Part shown: one piece after another, positions 44,535 to 58,072 of the stretch
How the letters are laid out: the number at the start of each line of letters is the position of its first letter
How positions within the stretch are numbered: position 1 is the stretch's first letter
Assembly: GCA_051294375.1 (NCBI GenBank)
Contig: CM119271.1
Coordinates: forward strand, 9,820,291-9,884,290
Direction of reading: 5' to 3'
Source: Paraspadella gotoi
Taxonomy: Eukaryota > Chaetognatha
Length of the DNA stretch: 64,000 nucleotides
Translations under genes and position numbers: made by a program
Notes under the pieces: generated by a model
Database searches by the model: none
The model's input: only the letters and a program-made list of their open reading frames with translations
What the model was told of the DNA's origin: nothing

Positions 44535-47081
44535 CTCTCCCTTCTTCATCTGTTTTTCCAAGATTCTAGATCGAGAAGCCAAAATCATTGGCAGAATTGC
44601 AGATCACCTCCAAATCAGATCCGTTGGCGAGAGGCAGCGTAGATCCTGGTCGCGGTATTCGTCTCTCTCTCTATCTGCTTGTCTCTCCTCTCTCTGTTAC
44701 TCTTTTGTTACTCTGTTTCTCTCTCTATCTGTCTGTCTCTTCTTATTTATGTTACTCTTTGTTACTTTGTCACTCTCTCTATCTGTCTGTCTCTCCTTAT
44801 TTCTGTTACTCTTTTGTTACTTCGTCTCTCTTTCGTTATCTTACTTCCTGTCCCGTCTCTTTCTCCCTCTCTCTCTCGCTCTCATCTCTCTCCCATCTCC
44901 TCTCTCTCTCTCTCTCTCTCATCTCTCTCCTCTCTTTCTCTGCTCAAGACCTTGAGATGCCCTCGCACCTGCAATCTACTTTTTTCTTCCTTCAGAATTG
45001 TTTAAATTGAGGTACAATAGTCCATCGTCTTGTCTAAGAGAGAGAGAGAGAGAAGAGCGAGAGAGAGCGAGAAGAGAGAGAGAGAGAGAGAGAGAGAGGG
45101 GACATTAACTTGATATTAATTACGTATTGATTTTCTGTTTATAATTTTAAATAATTAAACAAGAATTTAAACAATTAAATTCTTCAAATCTAAACAAAAT
45201 AAACACTGGAAATAAACTTTAAAAATCGTAAAAAAAAGCAAAAACCTCATCTTTTGCCAAAGTTTTTATTCTTCGTAATTCCCCCCCCCAAATGTAAAAA
45301 AACTTTACGGAGGTTTTGTGTTTACGATTTTTAGTTTTTATATTTTCGTAATAAAAAATCCTTTTATTTTTATTTTTTCAATATTTTTTTAACAATATTT
45401 TCTTATTTTTCTCAGTCGGACCAGTGGCCACTACCGGTTGCCCAACGAATTGGGTCACAATTTCGGGATGGAACACGACAACGGTGAGTCGCGCTCGCCG
45501 ACCCGATGAATCATCGAAAGTGGAGAGAACTTACCCTTTCCTTTTTTTTCATTTCTCTCTCTCAGTCTCGTGCAAATGCGAAGGTGGCTCAAAGTGCATC
45601 ATGGCATCTGCAAGCGGAGGAAACTCACCCACCCACTGGTAAGTTATTTCTTCATTGAGTATTCTTACATTTCTTTTTTTTTTTTTATTCTCTTCTTTCT
45701 TTTCTTATTATTTTTACATTATCTTTTGGTTTTTTTTTCTCGATATTTTGAATTGAATTTTATTGCTTAAGGGACCGAAAGTGAAACAAGGGGGGTAAAA
45801 AGCTGAAACATAACGTTTGACCCGTGGTTAAGCTTAAGGCTGGTTCTGATCATTAATTTTTTCTTCTATAATCATTTGGAAAGTGTTAAAAAATTCCGAT
45901 AAGAATCAGCAAAGCTTGAATTTCTTTAAATAAAACTCGGTAAGAAAAAATCTTTGTTCTCAGAGTGTTAAAATATTTTTTTCTTCCAAAAAAGGGTAAG
46001 AATCTAATTTTAAAAAGATTTTGCTGCTTTTTATCACAAAAAATTATAAGAAAAAAAACTAGGATGACATCAGAATTTAAGGTATCTGACTGAGTTTATA
46101 TTCTTAAAACTTTACTATTTCTCAAATGATATTCTGTGTTAATTGGAATGAAAATAAACTCTGTTGAAGTAATATATAGAGTATAAAAAGAACGAGAAAA
46201 GCATTCTGTACGTCTTTGCTAAATTTTTAATTGTTAGTAATTGGGAATGCAATATGTTTAATTATACATTTAAGGGATGAATATGAATATTAATAATTAA
46301 TGGTATTAACAGTTTTGTTTCTGTAAGAATAGAATTTAGGTTTGATTTATCTGCTTTTAAGTTAAGATATTAAAATAAAAGAATATTAGTCTTGGTAAAG
46401 CTTTGTTCAATGAGGCTCGAAACACTAAGAATTATGCTTTGTACAGTAAAATAAATGAAAAAATTGGAATTTATGTACAAAAAATGATCTTGTCTAATGC
46501 ACAAAATAAATAATGGATTATATAAATATGTGTGTAGGTAAGGGCAATAAAGTTTTATTTTTTTCATAATTATTAATTGTCTTGTTGTCCTGCTAGAGAT
46601 ATGAGGAGATCAGGAATTTTGTTTGCCAACTTTCCATGTGCACAGAAAAGATATAATGACTATCACATTTCAAAATTCCTTTGATGATAGACCCTAAGCT
46701 ATGATAATCATATTTTATGCACTGGGGATCTCCCTTAATAAAAATCGATAAATATTGTATTATACAATTGAATTTTAGTAAAAACACTTAATCCCATTGT
46801 CTCTCCCTTAATGAGAGAGAGAAACTTCCATGTGAGAGAGCGTGTCACAATCTCTCACACGAGGCACCCCTTCTTCCTCTTCCTCCTCTTCCTCCTGGGA
46901 CAGCAATGAGAAAAGATGAATCACAGGGAGTGAATGAGTGACCTCCAGGGATCGAGTGACCTCCAGGGATCGTCTGACCTCCAGGGATCGATTGACCACG
47001 AGGGAAATCGTGAGTCGTGGGTCAGGATTTTGTTGGAATACCGGAGCGAGTTGGGCAGGAATTGTCGATAAGAGAGAGGCT
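44289..47081 (+). repeat. Direct duplicate of the 34.35-37.54 kb segment
   Basis: Collinear with 34.35-37.54 kb, including exons 8-9 and the following intron with the GACCTCCAGGGATCG repeats. It begins abruptly after exon 15 and ends at 47081, where the sequence turns into the inverted strand. The two copies differ by dense one-base indels. Confidence 0.85.
45416..45638 (+). pseudogene. Second copy of ADAM exons 8 and 9
   Basis: Exon 8 copy at 45416-45483 and exon 9 copy at 45566-45638, with the same acceptors, donors (ACG|GTGAGT and CTG|GTAAGT) and intervening intron as at 35.7-35.94 kb. Exon 9 is intact here; exon 8 has one extra A in the first zinc-His codon. It lies inside a 2.8-kb direct duplication (44.29-47.08 kb). 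It is labelled pseudogene only because it is an isolated out-of-order copy, most likely an assembly artefact. Confidence 0.8.
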
Positions 47082-47143
47082 TTCCCTGCGCCTTTTATTT
47101 TTTGTTTACTATAAAACGTAAATTGTTCTCTCTCTCTCTCTCT

Positions 47144-47188
<45 letters not shown>

Positions 47189-48590
47189 TCTCTCTCTCTC
47201 CTTTCCATTAACAGATAAATGCCTCTCTCTTATCGACAATTCCTGCCCAACTCGCTCCCGGTATTCCAACAAAATCCTGACCCGACTCCGATTTCCCCTC
47301 GTGGTCTCGATCCTGGAGGTCAGACGATCCCTGGAGGTCACTCGATCCCTGGAGGTCAACTCGATCCCTGGAGTCACTCATTCACTCCCTGTGATTCATC
47401 TTTTCTCATTGCTGTCCCAGGAGGAAGAGGAGGAAGAGGAAGAAGGGGGTGCTCGTGTGAGAGATTGTGAACGCTCTTCTCACATGGAAGTTCTCTCTCT
47501 CATTAAGGGAGAGACAATGGGGTTAAGTGTTTTTTACTAAAATTCAAATTGATATAATACAATATTTATCGATTTTTATTAAGGGGACCCAGTGATAAAA
47601 ATGATATCATAAGCTTAAGGGTCTATCATCAAAAGGAATTTGAATGGTGATAGTCATTAATTTTTCTTGCACGGAAAGTGGGCAAAAAAATTCCTATCTC
47701 TTATTCTAGCGAAACAAGAAATTTAATAATTATGAAAAAAATTTAGTGACCCTACCTAAAATATTTATATAATCCATTATTTATTTTTGCATTAGAAAGT
47801 ATTTTTTTACTAAATTCCAATTTTTTATTTTTTTACTGTACAAAAGCATAATTTTAGGTTTAAGCCTCATTGAACAAAGGCTTTACAAGACTAATATTTT
47901 TTATTTTTATATTTACTTAAAAGCAGATAAATCAAAACTAAATTCTATTCTTACAGAAACAAAACTGTAATAATTATTGATTAATATTCATATTCATCCC
48001 TTAAATGTATAATTAAACTATATTGATTCCAATTATAACAATTAAAATTTAGCAAAGTACAGAAGCTTTCTCTTCTTTTTATATTTATATTACTTCAAAG
48101 AGTTTTATTTTCATCCAATTAAACAGAAATCATTGAATAAGAAAGTTTTTAAATAAAATCAGTCGATACCTTAAATTTCTGATTCATCCTAGTTTTTTTT
48201 CTTATAAATTTTTGTGATAACAGCAGAAAATCTTTTAAAATTAGATCTTACCCTTTTTTGGAAAAAAAAATTTTAAACTTGGAAAAAGATTTTTTCTTAC
48301 CGATTTTTTAAAGAATTAAGCTTTGCTGATTCTTATCGAATTTTTTAACTACTTTTCCCAAATGATTATAGAAGAAAAATTAATGATCAGAACCAGCTTA
48401 AGTTAAAGGGTCAAACGTTATGTTTCAGCTTTTTACCCCCCTGTTCACTTGGTCCCCTTAGCAATAAAATTCAATTCAAAATATCGAGAAAAAACCAAAA
48501 GATAATGTAAAAATAATAAGGAAAAGAAAGAAGAGAATAAAAAAAAAAAAAAAGAAATGTAAGAATACTCAATGAAGAAATAACTCCTAC

Positions 48591-48813
48591 CAGTGGGTGG
48601 GTGAGTTTCCTCCGCTTGCAGATGCATGATGCACTTTGAGCCACCTTCGCATTTGCACGAGACTGAGAGAGAGAAATGAAAAAAAAGGAAAGGGTAAGTT
48701 CTCTCCAACTTTCGATGATTCATCGGGTCGGCGAGCGCGACTCACCGTTGTCGTGTTCCATCCCGAAATTGTGACCCAATTCGTTGGGCAACCGGTAGTG
48801 GCACGTGGTCCGA
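48591..48813 (-). pseudogene. Inverted third copy of ADAM exons 8 and 9
   Basis: On the minus strand, exon 8 is at 48813-48746 and exon 9 at 48662-48591, with recognisable splice sites (CTCAG| and GTGAG/GTAGG). The catalytic signature is readable with the same extra A in the first zinc-His codon. This copy sits near the start of the 47.08-59.85 kb inverted arm. Confidence 0.8.
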
Positions 48814-49695
48814 CTGAGAAAAATAAGAAATATTGTTAAAAAATATTGGAAAAAAATAAAATAAAAGGATTTTTATTACGAAAATATAAAAACTAAAAAT
48901 CGTAAACACAAAACCTCGTAAAGTTTTTTTACATTTTGGGGGGGCGGGGAATTTACGAAGAATAAAAACTTTGGCAAAGATGAGGTTTTTTGCTTTTTTT
49001 TTACGATTTAAAGTTTTATTTCCAGTGTTTATTTTGTTTAGATTTGAAGAATTTAATTGTTTAAATTCTTGTTTAATTATTTACAAAATTATAAAACAGA
49101 AAATCAATACGTAATTAATATCAAGTTAATGTCTCTCTTCTCTCTCTCTCTCTCTTCTCGCTCCTTCCTCTTCTCTCTCTCTCTCTCTTAGACAAGACGA
49201 TGGACTATGTACCTCAATTTAACAATTCTGAAGGAAGAAAAAAGTAGATTGCAGGTGCGAGGGCATCTCAAGGTCTTGAGCAAGAAGAGAGAGAGAGAGA
49301 GAGAGGAGAAAGAGAGGGATTGTTGGAAGATGATAGATTCTTTTGCGAGAGAGGAGAGAAGAGAGAAAGAGACACGGGACTAGGAGTAAGATAACGAAAG
49401 AGAGACGAAGTAACAAAAGAGTAACAGAAATAAGGAGAGACAGACAGATAGAGAGAGTGACAAAGTAACAAAGATAACATAAAATAAGAAGAGACAGACA
49501 GATAGAGCAGAAAACGAGTAACAAAAGAGTAAACAGATGAGAGGAGAGACAAGCAGATAGAGAGAGAGACGAATTACCGGACGCAGGATCTACGCTGCCT
49601 CTCGCCAACGGATCTGATTTGAGGTGACTGCATCTGCAATGCCATATTTGGCTTCTCGACTAGAATCTTGGAAAAAACAGATGAAGAAGGGAGAG

Positions 49696-49755
<60 letters not shown>

Positions 49756-52700
49756 GAGTAGGAGAGAGAGAGAGAATTGGGGGACGAAGGAGAGGTAGAG
49801 TGATTCGAGGGTGGAGACCGCGAAAGACCTGGGATAGCGTTAAACTGTATTATGTCCGGAACGTGGCGTTAGGATTTGTTAATAAATTCGTTAATAAATT
49901 GTTTAATGCATCCTTTAAAAGATTGTTTAATAAATTCTTTTATAAATTCTTTAATAAATTTCTTTGAACCTTTTCAACGATAGAATATAAGAAATATGAA
50001 GCGGACAAAAACTCTTAATATTTTAATTATAAAAGGTTTCAAAAATATTAAAACGTTCGAAATAGCTAAAAAAAAGAAATAATCGAAACACCCATTTAGT
50101 TTTTTTTTAAAAAAAAGTCGTCAAATATAATCGGGATATGAAAGAGAAGATGATTGCCAAAACGATTTTCCTGAATAACCGACGTAAAACAACAAAAAAT
50201 TTTAAAAATAAAAAAAAATAAAATAAGACCCGGCGAGAGAGAGAAAATCGAAGCGTAACCTTTCCGTTTGGACGTTAAAGAAGAAGGAGAATCGGAACTA
50301 ATTTAAATCGGCGCCAGCGGAAAACCGATTTTTACGAGAGGAATTTTTTTTGTCGTTTGATCAAAGTTTGTAATACGATATAATGAAATTAAGCAGTTAA
50401 TATAATTAAAAAATATACCTAAATATCGAGCCGGAGAGATTCGATCATCTCGTGGATCAATTCGTCGCCGTTCAATGAGTTTAATTTTACGACAATTTCG
50501 ACCCGATGCTTTTTTGTTTCTCTGTAGTGAGCGGTAAAGGCTTCGCTCGAAACGGCTCGGCTCGTCACAGAATGAAGGGTTACGGGGATTCATATATCCC
50601 ATTATGTTGGACTAAAATCACTCACCGTCACAGCCGGCATTGGTGTACGGAGGCAAGTCATTCGCCTCTCAACCAAGGTGCGGGGTTCCAGCCCGGTGGT
50701 CGTCCTTGCAGTTAAGAGGGACGGAACGTTTAAACCGCCTGTAACTTGGAGTTACAGCCTGATCCGAAGATCAGGGACCTGCTTATATTGAACATTCTGT
50801 CACTACACATAACAATAATACTGTGTCTTCTCCATCGTTCGATAATTAGGACCGTAAAGGACGCTTTCTGAGATACCAGAATCACCCTTTCCCCTCGATT
50901 GTTCCAGTTCCTGCCCAAATTCTATCAAAGCAAATCAAACAAAACAAAAAACAAAGAGAAACGTAAAAAAGTAGAGCCGCGGCAGACACGCCCCTCCTTC
51001 GCCTCCACTCTCCCCCCCCCCAGCGAAGTCCTCCAGCCTTTCCGCGCGCGTCTGCCTTCGTCAGCATCTTTCCAGATTTAGAGATTCGTATGGAGAGATG
51101 GCATATCATTGGTCCTGAGACGGGATCGCCAATTGTCCCGAGATGGCATCGATATGGCAAAAGGGAGGAGAGGGGTGAAATGCATCGACGAACGAGCGGC
51201 GATGAATTTTTGTTTAACTTTTTTTTTAAAAAATGTGGATAAAGTTTAAAAGATTTGTGAGTAGATTTGTGGTTTAAAAAATCTCCTCGATTAAATATTA
51301 CGTAAATTGTGGCAGCACGACTTAAAGCTGCTCACTGCTGACCATCCTTTGCATCGTCTCAATGGCTAAATCATCTCGATTCATCCGCGCGTCCTTGTTC
51401 AATCCCTGGGCTTATTTTTTTTGCTTAAATGTGACGTAGGCCGGTCTAAACATGCCAGGGACAAAAAGGCGGGTCACTTACGCATTTTGTGTAACGATAC
51501 CCCGTGCCCCGGGTATCACAGGCAATCCCCATATTTACGTTATTATATTGAGATGAGTGATGGAGACCTTAAACAACCGAAGCAGGGCCAAGGTATCTTA
51601 TTTATAAATGAATGGATAATTTTTTAATTGGTTGTACCAATTTCATATATATTATATATATTATATATATATTATAGCATGAAAAGACAAAAGCAAACTA
51701 TTAACTACTAAAATCTTCTGCCAAAAAATCATGACTCTGAAACAAACGATTTCAATATAGCTGATTCGTGCTTACGTGGGTCCTATCTTGAGAACGATTT
51801 TTTTTTCATTTATTTTACATTAGAAGAAATAGATTTTATAAGTAGTCGAGGCAAGGGGGGGGGGGGAATCCAGAACTTAGATGGCCGGAAATAAAAAGAA
51901 TCGAGACCGAAAAGACGAAATTCCGGACGAGAAATGATATAATTCGGACGGTTTTTTTTTTTTTCTTCTCAAAAATGCGACGTAAGGATATTTTTGGGGG
52001 GAAAGAGAGGAAAATTTTTTATGGCGGGAAGGTCTACGTTTTGGGGGGGGGGGTAGGGGGGTGCGTGGGCGGCAAGGGTGGGTGTGGACGAAAGATTTAA
52101 GGAGTTAAACGAAGGTTTATGATATTGGTTGAATTAAAACTCGATGCGAGGTCCCTATTATCTAATTGAAAAAGTTTAAAAAAAAATATATATTTTATAC
52201 GTTATTGAAGCCAAGCACCTGGAGTTAAAACTTGTGGGGACTATCATGTTATTATCTCTGTTTATCTTGTAAGAAGGATTGAGCTCTTAAGCCACCTTAG
52301 CACGTCAAAAAGTCAAGGGCTTGTTTGTAAGATGAATGCTTATTTGTTAAATGAATGCTTGTTTGTTAAATGAATGATACTGAAGGTTGACCCGTGTCTT
52401 GATCAAAAAAGGATTAGGCATATAAACTTATAGAAAATCAACGGCAATGCTAGTAACCGAAGTGAACATAATAAATGAGACTAAAAGGAAATAAACAAGT
52501 AACCAAATAAGAGAGAAAGATATTTTAAATCGCTTTTGGTTAAATTTTTAAATCCCTTCTGTTAAAACGTTTCAGACACTTTAAGAGTTTGGACGTCGAA
52601 AAGAGATTTCTTTCCCAATCGGGGAGATAAGGCTAATCGGGTAAGGCCTTGGTGAGGCGCGCCGAAACCAAAAGAGATTACTTAGGCCATCTACCCATTT

Positions 52701-53286
52701 TTATCGCCGAGTTCTTATCATAACAAAAAAGCATCGGATTATCTCGTGGGAAGACAGGAAAAAGAACAACCGAAAGAAGAAAAAACGGAAAAAAAGGACG
52801 GAAGTTTTGGTGCGTCGTGTGTTTGTCCGTTTAGTTCTTTTTTAAAGAAACTTTTGTATTTATTTGTATCAATTTTTTTTATAACAAATATATTTTTATT
52901 TATCTCAATAAATTTAATAACGTGATTTGAACCATGAACATAATTTTTTTTGCTTTTCCTTTAAAAATGTGTTTCCGCTTTTCCGTCAACCAGAAAAATA
53001 CCAGTAAAAATCATTTTAGAAACAATTTCATAATGGGTTTTAGACAATTTTACATTTTTATATCTCTTTTAATATGCTCCTTATTTTCCACTTTTCTCAC
53101 TTTTTTCTCCTCCTCCCCTCTCCTGCCTCCTCTCTCCTCCTCCTTTGAATTCATAACATCAAACAAATCCCTCGTCGTTTTTGGACGAAATATCACGGGA
53201 GCTCACGAATTTCTAATTCGGACCGCGGCAAATTCGCACACACACGAAAACACTCACACTACTAGAAAGGCACACACAAGAAGAGC

Positions 53287-53332
<46 letters not shown>

Positions 53333-53524
53333 GAGGAAAACAGTTACATCTTTTCTCTCTTTATTTTTTTTCTTTATCTTCTTCCATTTCCAACTCTGCA
53401 AATTTTCTATTCTTCTTCCCACAGCCACTTATTTTTTCTCGCGCTTATATCAATAACATTTCAACATCTCTCTACTCTCTCTCTCCTCTCTCTCTACTCT
53501 CTCTCTCTCTCTCTCTCTGCTCTG

Positions 53525-53570
<46 letters not shown>

Positions 53571-53596
53571 TCTCCCTCTCTCTTCCAAAAACTCAC

Positions 53597-53689
53597 CCGC
53601 TCGTGTGGATCCATATTCACGGCCCCCAGAGTATGGTAAGTACAATCGGTCCTTTAGGTGCCTTACCCACGACACCTTTGTCGAAAAAC
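53597..53689 (-). pseudogene. Inverted copy of ADAM exon 7
   Basis: The reverse complement matches exon 7 (GKAPKGPICTY and MDHS codons recognisable) with small indels, flanked by the same GT donor, CT-rich array and T-rich acceptor tract. It is part of the inverted arm. Confidence 0.8.
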
Positions 53690-54711
53690 CTTATTTTTTT
53701 TGTTTTCGTGTGAGAAAAAGAAAAAAAAAAAAGAAAAAAAAAAAAGTTATTTGGAGGAAAAAAAAAAAACCAAAAAAACTCGGATTCTCTTAAATCCTCT
53801 TTTTTTATTTTTGAGTCGAGAAAATCCGATAAATGATTTTCTATTCTTGATATTCTTTCAATCCTTTCCTTATTTCTAGATCTCTTCTGCCATCTGATCT
53901 ATTCTCTATCCTCTTTCTATCCCTCTTTCCTCTCCTCTTTCAATTTCTTATCCCCTATTCTCTCCTTCTTCTATTCTAGATCCTCGAGGTTAAGGTTTAG
54001 AAATAAGACGCTTTCGGAAAAATAGCGCCAAACTTTTCTACCTTTCTCTTTCTTTCTCTCATTTCTTTTTTTTTTTTTCTCTTCTCTTCTCAACTCCACC
54101 CTTTTTCTTTCAACAGTTTTTCACAGTGAAATCCTTTCAAACGTCTTAAGTCCGACTTCGCAGGTTTTTTCTTCTCTCTCCTCTTTTTCTTTTTTTTTTT
54201 CACTTATTTTTTCTTTCCTCCTTCGATTCCTTTTTTTCCTTTTTTCTTGGCTCCTATTCTTTATCCATCCTTTGTTCTTCTCCCTTTCTCTTTCGTTCCT
54301 TCTTACTTTTTCTTTTTCCCCGTTTTTTCTCCCCGTTTTTCTCCCCGTCATTTTTCCTCTTGCTTTCCTTCCTTTCCATTTCCCTTTCCTCACTTCTTTC
54401 CTTTCTAATTCCCCATTCTTATCTCTTCTGTTTTCATAGTCTTTCCTTTCTTTTCCTTTTTTCTTAATTCTTCTTTCCTTTCTTCCAGATTTTCTCTTCC
54501 CCCCCTTTTTTTGTTCTTTTTACCCTCTTTTTCTTTTCCTTTTTTTTTCTCCGTTCTCTAATATTTTCCCTTTCTTTCTACCTCTCAGGACACAAGACTC
54601 TTCCCCCTCACTTTTCCTTTCTTCTACATCCCACGAACACTCCCCTCCTTCCTTACCCCAAACTCAGCTGGTCTCCCTTCCACACACCCCTAAAAAAAAC
54701 GAGTCCTCAAC

Positions 54712-54820
54712 CTGCCCCCGGTGATGAGTTGAGCGTTGTCGTTGGGAATCACTGGGTTGATGTGTTGAACGTCCGATACTTGAGAAAGTTGTTCATCGTC
54801 TCGTCCGCATCCTTCAGCAC
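54712..54820 (-). pseudogene. Inverted copy of ADAM exon 6
   Basis: The reverse complement encodes VLKDADETMNNFLKY and DNAQLI in shifted frames; the sequence is otherwise collinear with 25566-25670 and keeps the GACAG acceptor. It is part of the inverted arm. Confidence 0.8.
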
Positions 54821-55333
54821 CTGTCGGAGACCGAGAGTGACAGATGTAGTGCTGGGGGGGTTGCAGATGTTGGAGGGGAAGAGAAAACCAAGTGTTGGAA
54901 ACTCGGGTGGACAGATGTCGAAGCTTGTGACAAAATGTCGTATATCGACAGAAAATGAGGAAAAGCTCGATCGATATTTAAAAAAAATTGACAGTTTAGA
55001 AAACAAACAAACAAAGCGCAGTGAAATTATACGTTTAATAAAATCGTATAAATGAATGCGTACGATGGCCATATACTGATGACCTTGATCAAATGATCAT
55101 TGATCATTGATAGGGAAGCCAGGTACTCTGGGAATGAATACACGAGACTGTGAGAGAGTCTTGATTGAAAGCTTGCATGGACCTGCTATGTCATCATCTT
55201 GTAACGGTGATGGATCGGCTTTAACCACCCAAGCCTGTCCAAAGTACAGGGGTGGCAAGATAACTTATTTATCAAATTCAATGGATAAAATTTTATATTG
55301 CCCGTTGTAGCACATTTCATAAATTCAACCTAC

Positions 55334-55436
55334 CAAATATTTTGTCTCCAGTGTTCCAAACTTCGGACCCCGACCAAAACATGAAGATGTTGAGACTCGA
55401 GTAAAGAGCGGAGGCGATGTTGGCGATGTCGTGGAT
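55334..55436 (-). pseudogene. Inverted copy of ADAM exon 5 (better reading frame)
   Basis: The reverse complement reads HDIANIASALYSSLNIF and then SEVWNTGDKIFG in one frame, better than the forward copy at 24979-25082. The GACCACAG acceptor is retained. It is useful for correcting exon 5. Confidence 0.82.
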
Positions 55437-55810
55437 CTGTGGTCGGGCCGGGGGGGGGTGGGGGGGGGTAGGAGGGGTAGGGGGAGGGGGGGCGAAAGGG
55501 GGTGAGGGTGTAAGGATCGGTAGAGGTTTCATGGTAAGGACGAGTGACGGCGGTTGTCAGAGTTTAATGGATCGAGGGAGTTTAATGGAAATCACGGTAG
55601 GCCTCGTTAGGTTTCGTGAGACAATCAGTCAATCAAATGAGTCGCGATTATTAACCAATCGATCGATGAATAAATAAATAAACGAATGAAATAATAATAA
55701 ATAAAAGAATTAATCAATCGATAAATAAGACTTTGATCCATTGACATCCTTTTTCAGTGCTTTTCGCAAACGATGCCAATCCAATTCGAAATCCAACACT
55801 TTCTTCTCAC

Positions 55811-58072
55811 CTCTTAATGACCGATCCACGCTCTTCCCTTCCTCGATCGAATTGTCTCTTATGCGTTGACCAATAAAGTTCCACGTAGAGCGACTTCCGA
55901 TTCGCTCCGTGCGGCCCTTTGACGACAGTTATCGTCCGCGACGGAGTCTGTTCCGTCGCCGCTCGTTCCTCCCTCTCCACGTCGTCGCCTCCGCCGGCGC
56001 CTCCGTAGCGGCTCCGAGTCGGCGCCGGCAGCGCCGCCCCCTTTCCCTCAGCCGACTCTGTATTCGCCTCGGACTGCGAATATTCCTTGGCATTTCTAAA
56101 ATGTTATGAATACTCCGAGCTGGCGGGCGGATCGAGTAGAAGACCACGATTCACGGCCGCGAGTCGATTCGTCTCCATCGTCGCTCCGCCGGCCCGCGCG
56201 CCATTTGCTCCTTCAAGCCAGCCGCTCGCAGAAAAGACTGCAGTCGCAGAGCAGCCTAACATACCCTTCTCCTCCCACGGAGAATCTTCCTCTTTCCTCA
56301 TAACCACTTCCACCCTTTTCCTTACCTCCTCCTCCTTCTCCCCTTCTTCCCTCTCCTCCTCCTTTTATCTTCTCCTCCTGCTCGGGTAGAAATCATACAT
56401 ACTTTTATCTGATCTCCGACACACCGCTCGACGTCTCCGAGTCGAATTCCACGTTACAAAGAAAAAGAGAGACCTTCTAGGTCGCCTAGACGCACACATA
56501 CTAATTCTACCTCGGATTGAACGACAATCCCAGAGCACTAGTAGGCTCGACGAATCCCAACCTAGACTTACTCGGGCATACATGCATGCACTTGCGCTTG
56601 AACGTCCCTACAGATATCTATCGGGTGCAATAGTCGCCGAGCGAGCCGCCGCTCGCCTCGCCACCGTCCGAGCGTGGCTGTATTGGTCCTCCATCTCCCC
56701 CGAGCGCACCGTCGGCAGGGACCGACTCTTGGCGCCGAGCGCGTTCGGCGACCCTACGGTTATACATTCGGCCACAACCGTCAGGGCGCTTTTCGCGAGC
56801 ATGTGCGGTTGGTATACACGACAGCTCATCACATCGTACTGACGCTTACCGCGAAGGTTGACTCCGTTTCCAGACGGCGACTCTGGACTGACCGACTATC
56901 GAGCCTCGGTTCCCGGCGTCGTCCGAAGCCGGATGATGGCGCTTGCAGTGAATGCGTGGGGTGACTGAGCGCGGGCACAGGATTTTCTGCAGAACATTCG
57001 CGCAATCGATAAAAAGAAATTCGGAAACTAAAAAAACAAAAGGAACGGCGCCTGTGGAAAGGGAGATACGGGAGGAACGCCGGCTGCTCGCCGGCATCTC
57101 TGCCGTCACTTTCGGTTCGCGGGTTGCGCGGCTGTGGCAACCCCGGCTGGCAGCGCGCTGGCTGTCCATTCCTGTGTCTCTTCCGTCTCGTCTCTGCCCT
57201 GCGCGCCGCTGGCCGTCTTTTTACTCACTCTTCGCGTCGTCCCTGCCCCGCACCCTCGAGTTCCCCATTCCGCAAAATCCCCATTCTCCCTTCTTCCATT
57301 TCGCCGCTAGGCCTGTTGCTCGTCCTGCTTCCTTCTTTCTCACGTTCCTACGGTCGATCACTTGCTCTCGATTCTCTATCCGTCCCCGTTCCCGCCCCGA
57401 GCTCCTTGCCGCGAAATCCATCTTCCCGCCTTGCCTCCAGTGGCGTCTCCTCCGCTCCCGTATCGCTTCCCCGCGTCCTTCTTCGGCCAGACGGAGCCTC
57501 GGTTTTTTTCCCGTAATAATCGCAGTGGCTTTTCGCCTGATATAAAGATAACCGAAACAACCGCATTCTCGTGTGCGTCGGTTTTCCGCGCTATTGGGCG
57601 TGGCCCTCGGGCATATCAGCCCAGACGATCAGTATTTCCGGGCACTCAGAGACGAGACGCATGCGGCATTCGACCCGGACTGATGCCGGATCCGAGCGAC
57701 GCGAATTCGTTCCACTTTCGTATAGCTCTGGATAGTACTAGTACGAACCAGTTTTAACTCTCAAACATGGTGTGGGGTGCTCGGCGTAGTGAAAATCGCC
57801 GATCGTTGAGGAAGAGTTAGTGAACGTTAAGAATAATTAGCGAGCTATAGGTTTGCTCTGGGTTGTCTTAGTGGCGGCAGCCGTAACCAAACTCTGATCC
57901 AAGGTTTAGTTAGTCACTAGTTGTGAGCGATCGGATGTTCCTTACGATGCGTGAGCACAGGTTCCAGTTACACTGGCTCGAGGAAAGCCTTGTAGTAATG
58001 ATAGTGGGAATTTCTTAATGAGAGGAGGGCGAGTTTTCATACGCCCGCAGTTGAAAAAGCAGCAAGCTAGCG
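55811..58072 (-). pseudogene. Inverted, insertion-swollen copy of ADAM exon 4
   Basis: The ends match exon 4 (CATTAAGAG|GTGAG at one end and the exon 4 acceptor region at the other), and islands between match well, for example 57487-57530 to about 23575-23617 and 57590-57606 to about 23525-23540. The copy is 2.26 kb against 1.33 kb for the original. The extra length is scattered short insertions, worst in the GC-rich parts (56.4-57.2 kb). All open frames here on either strand are by-products. Confidence 0.75.

Noticed and set aside
56390-57760. Several overlapping GC-rich open frames (up to 197 codons) on both strands
   Set aside because: The region is an insertion-ridden inverted copy of ADAM exon 4; the frames are by-products.
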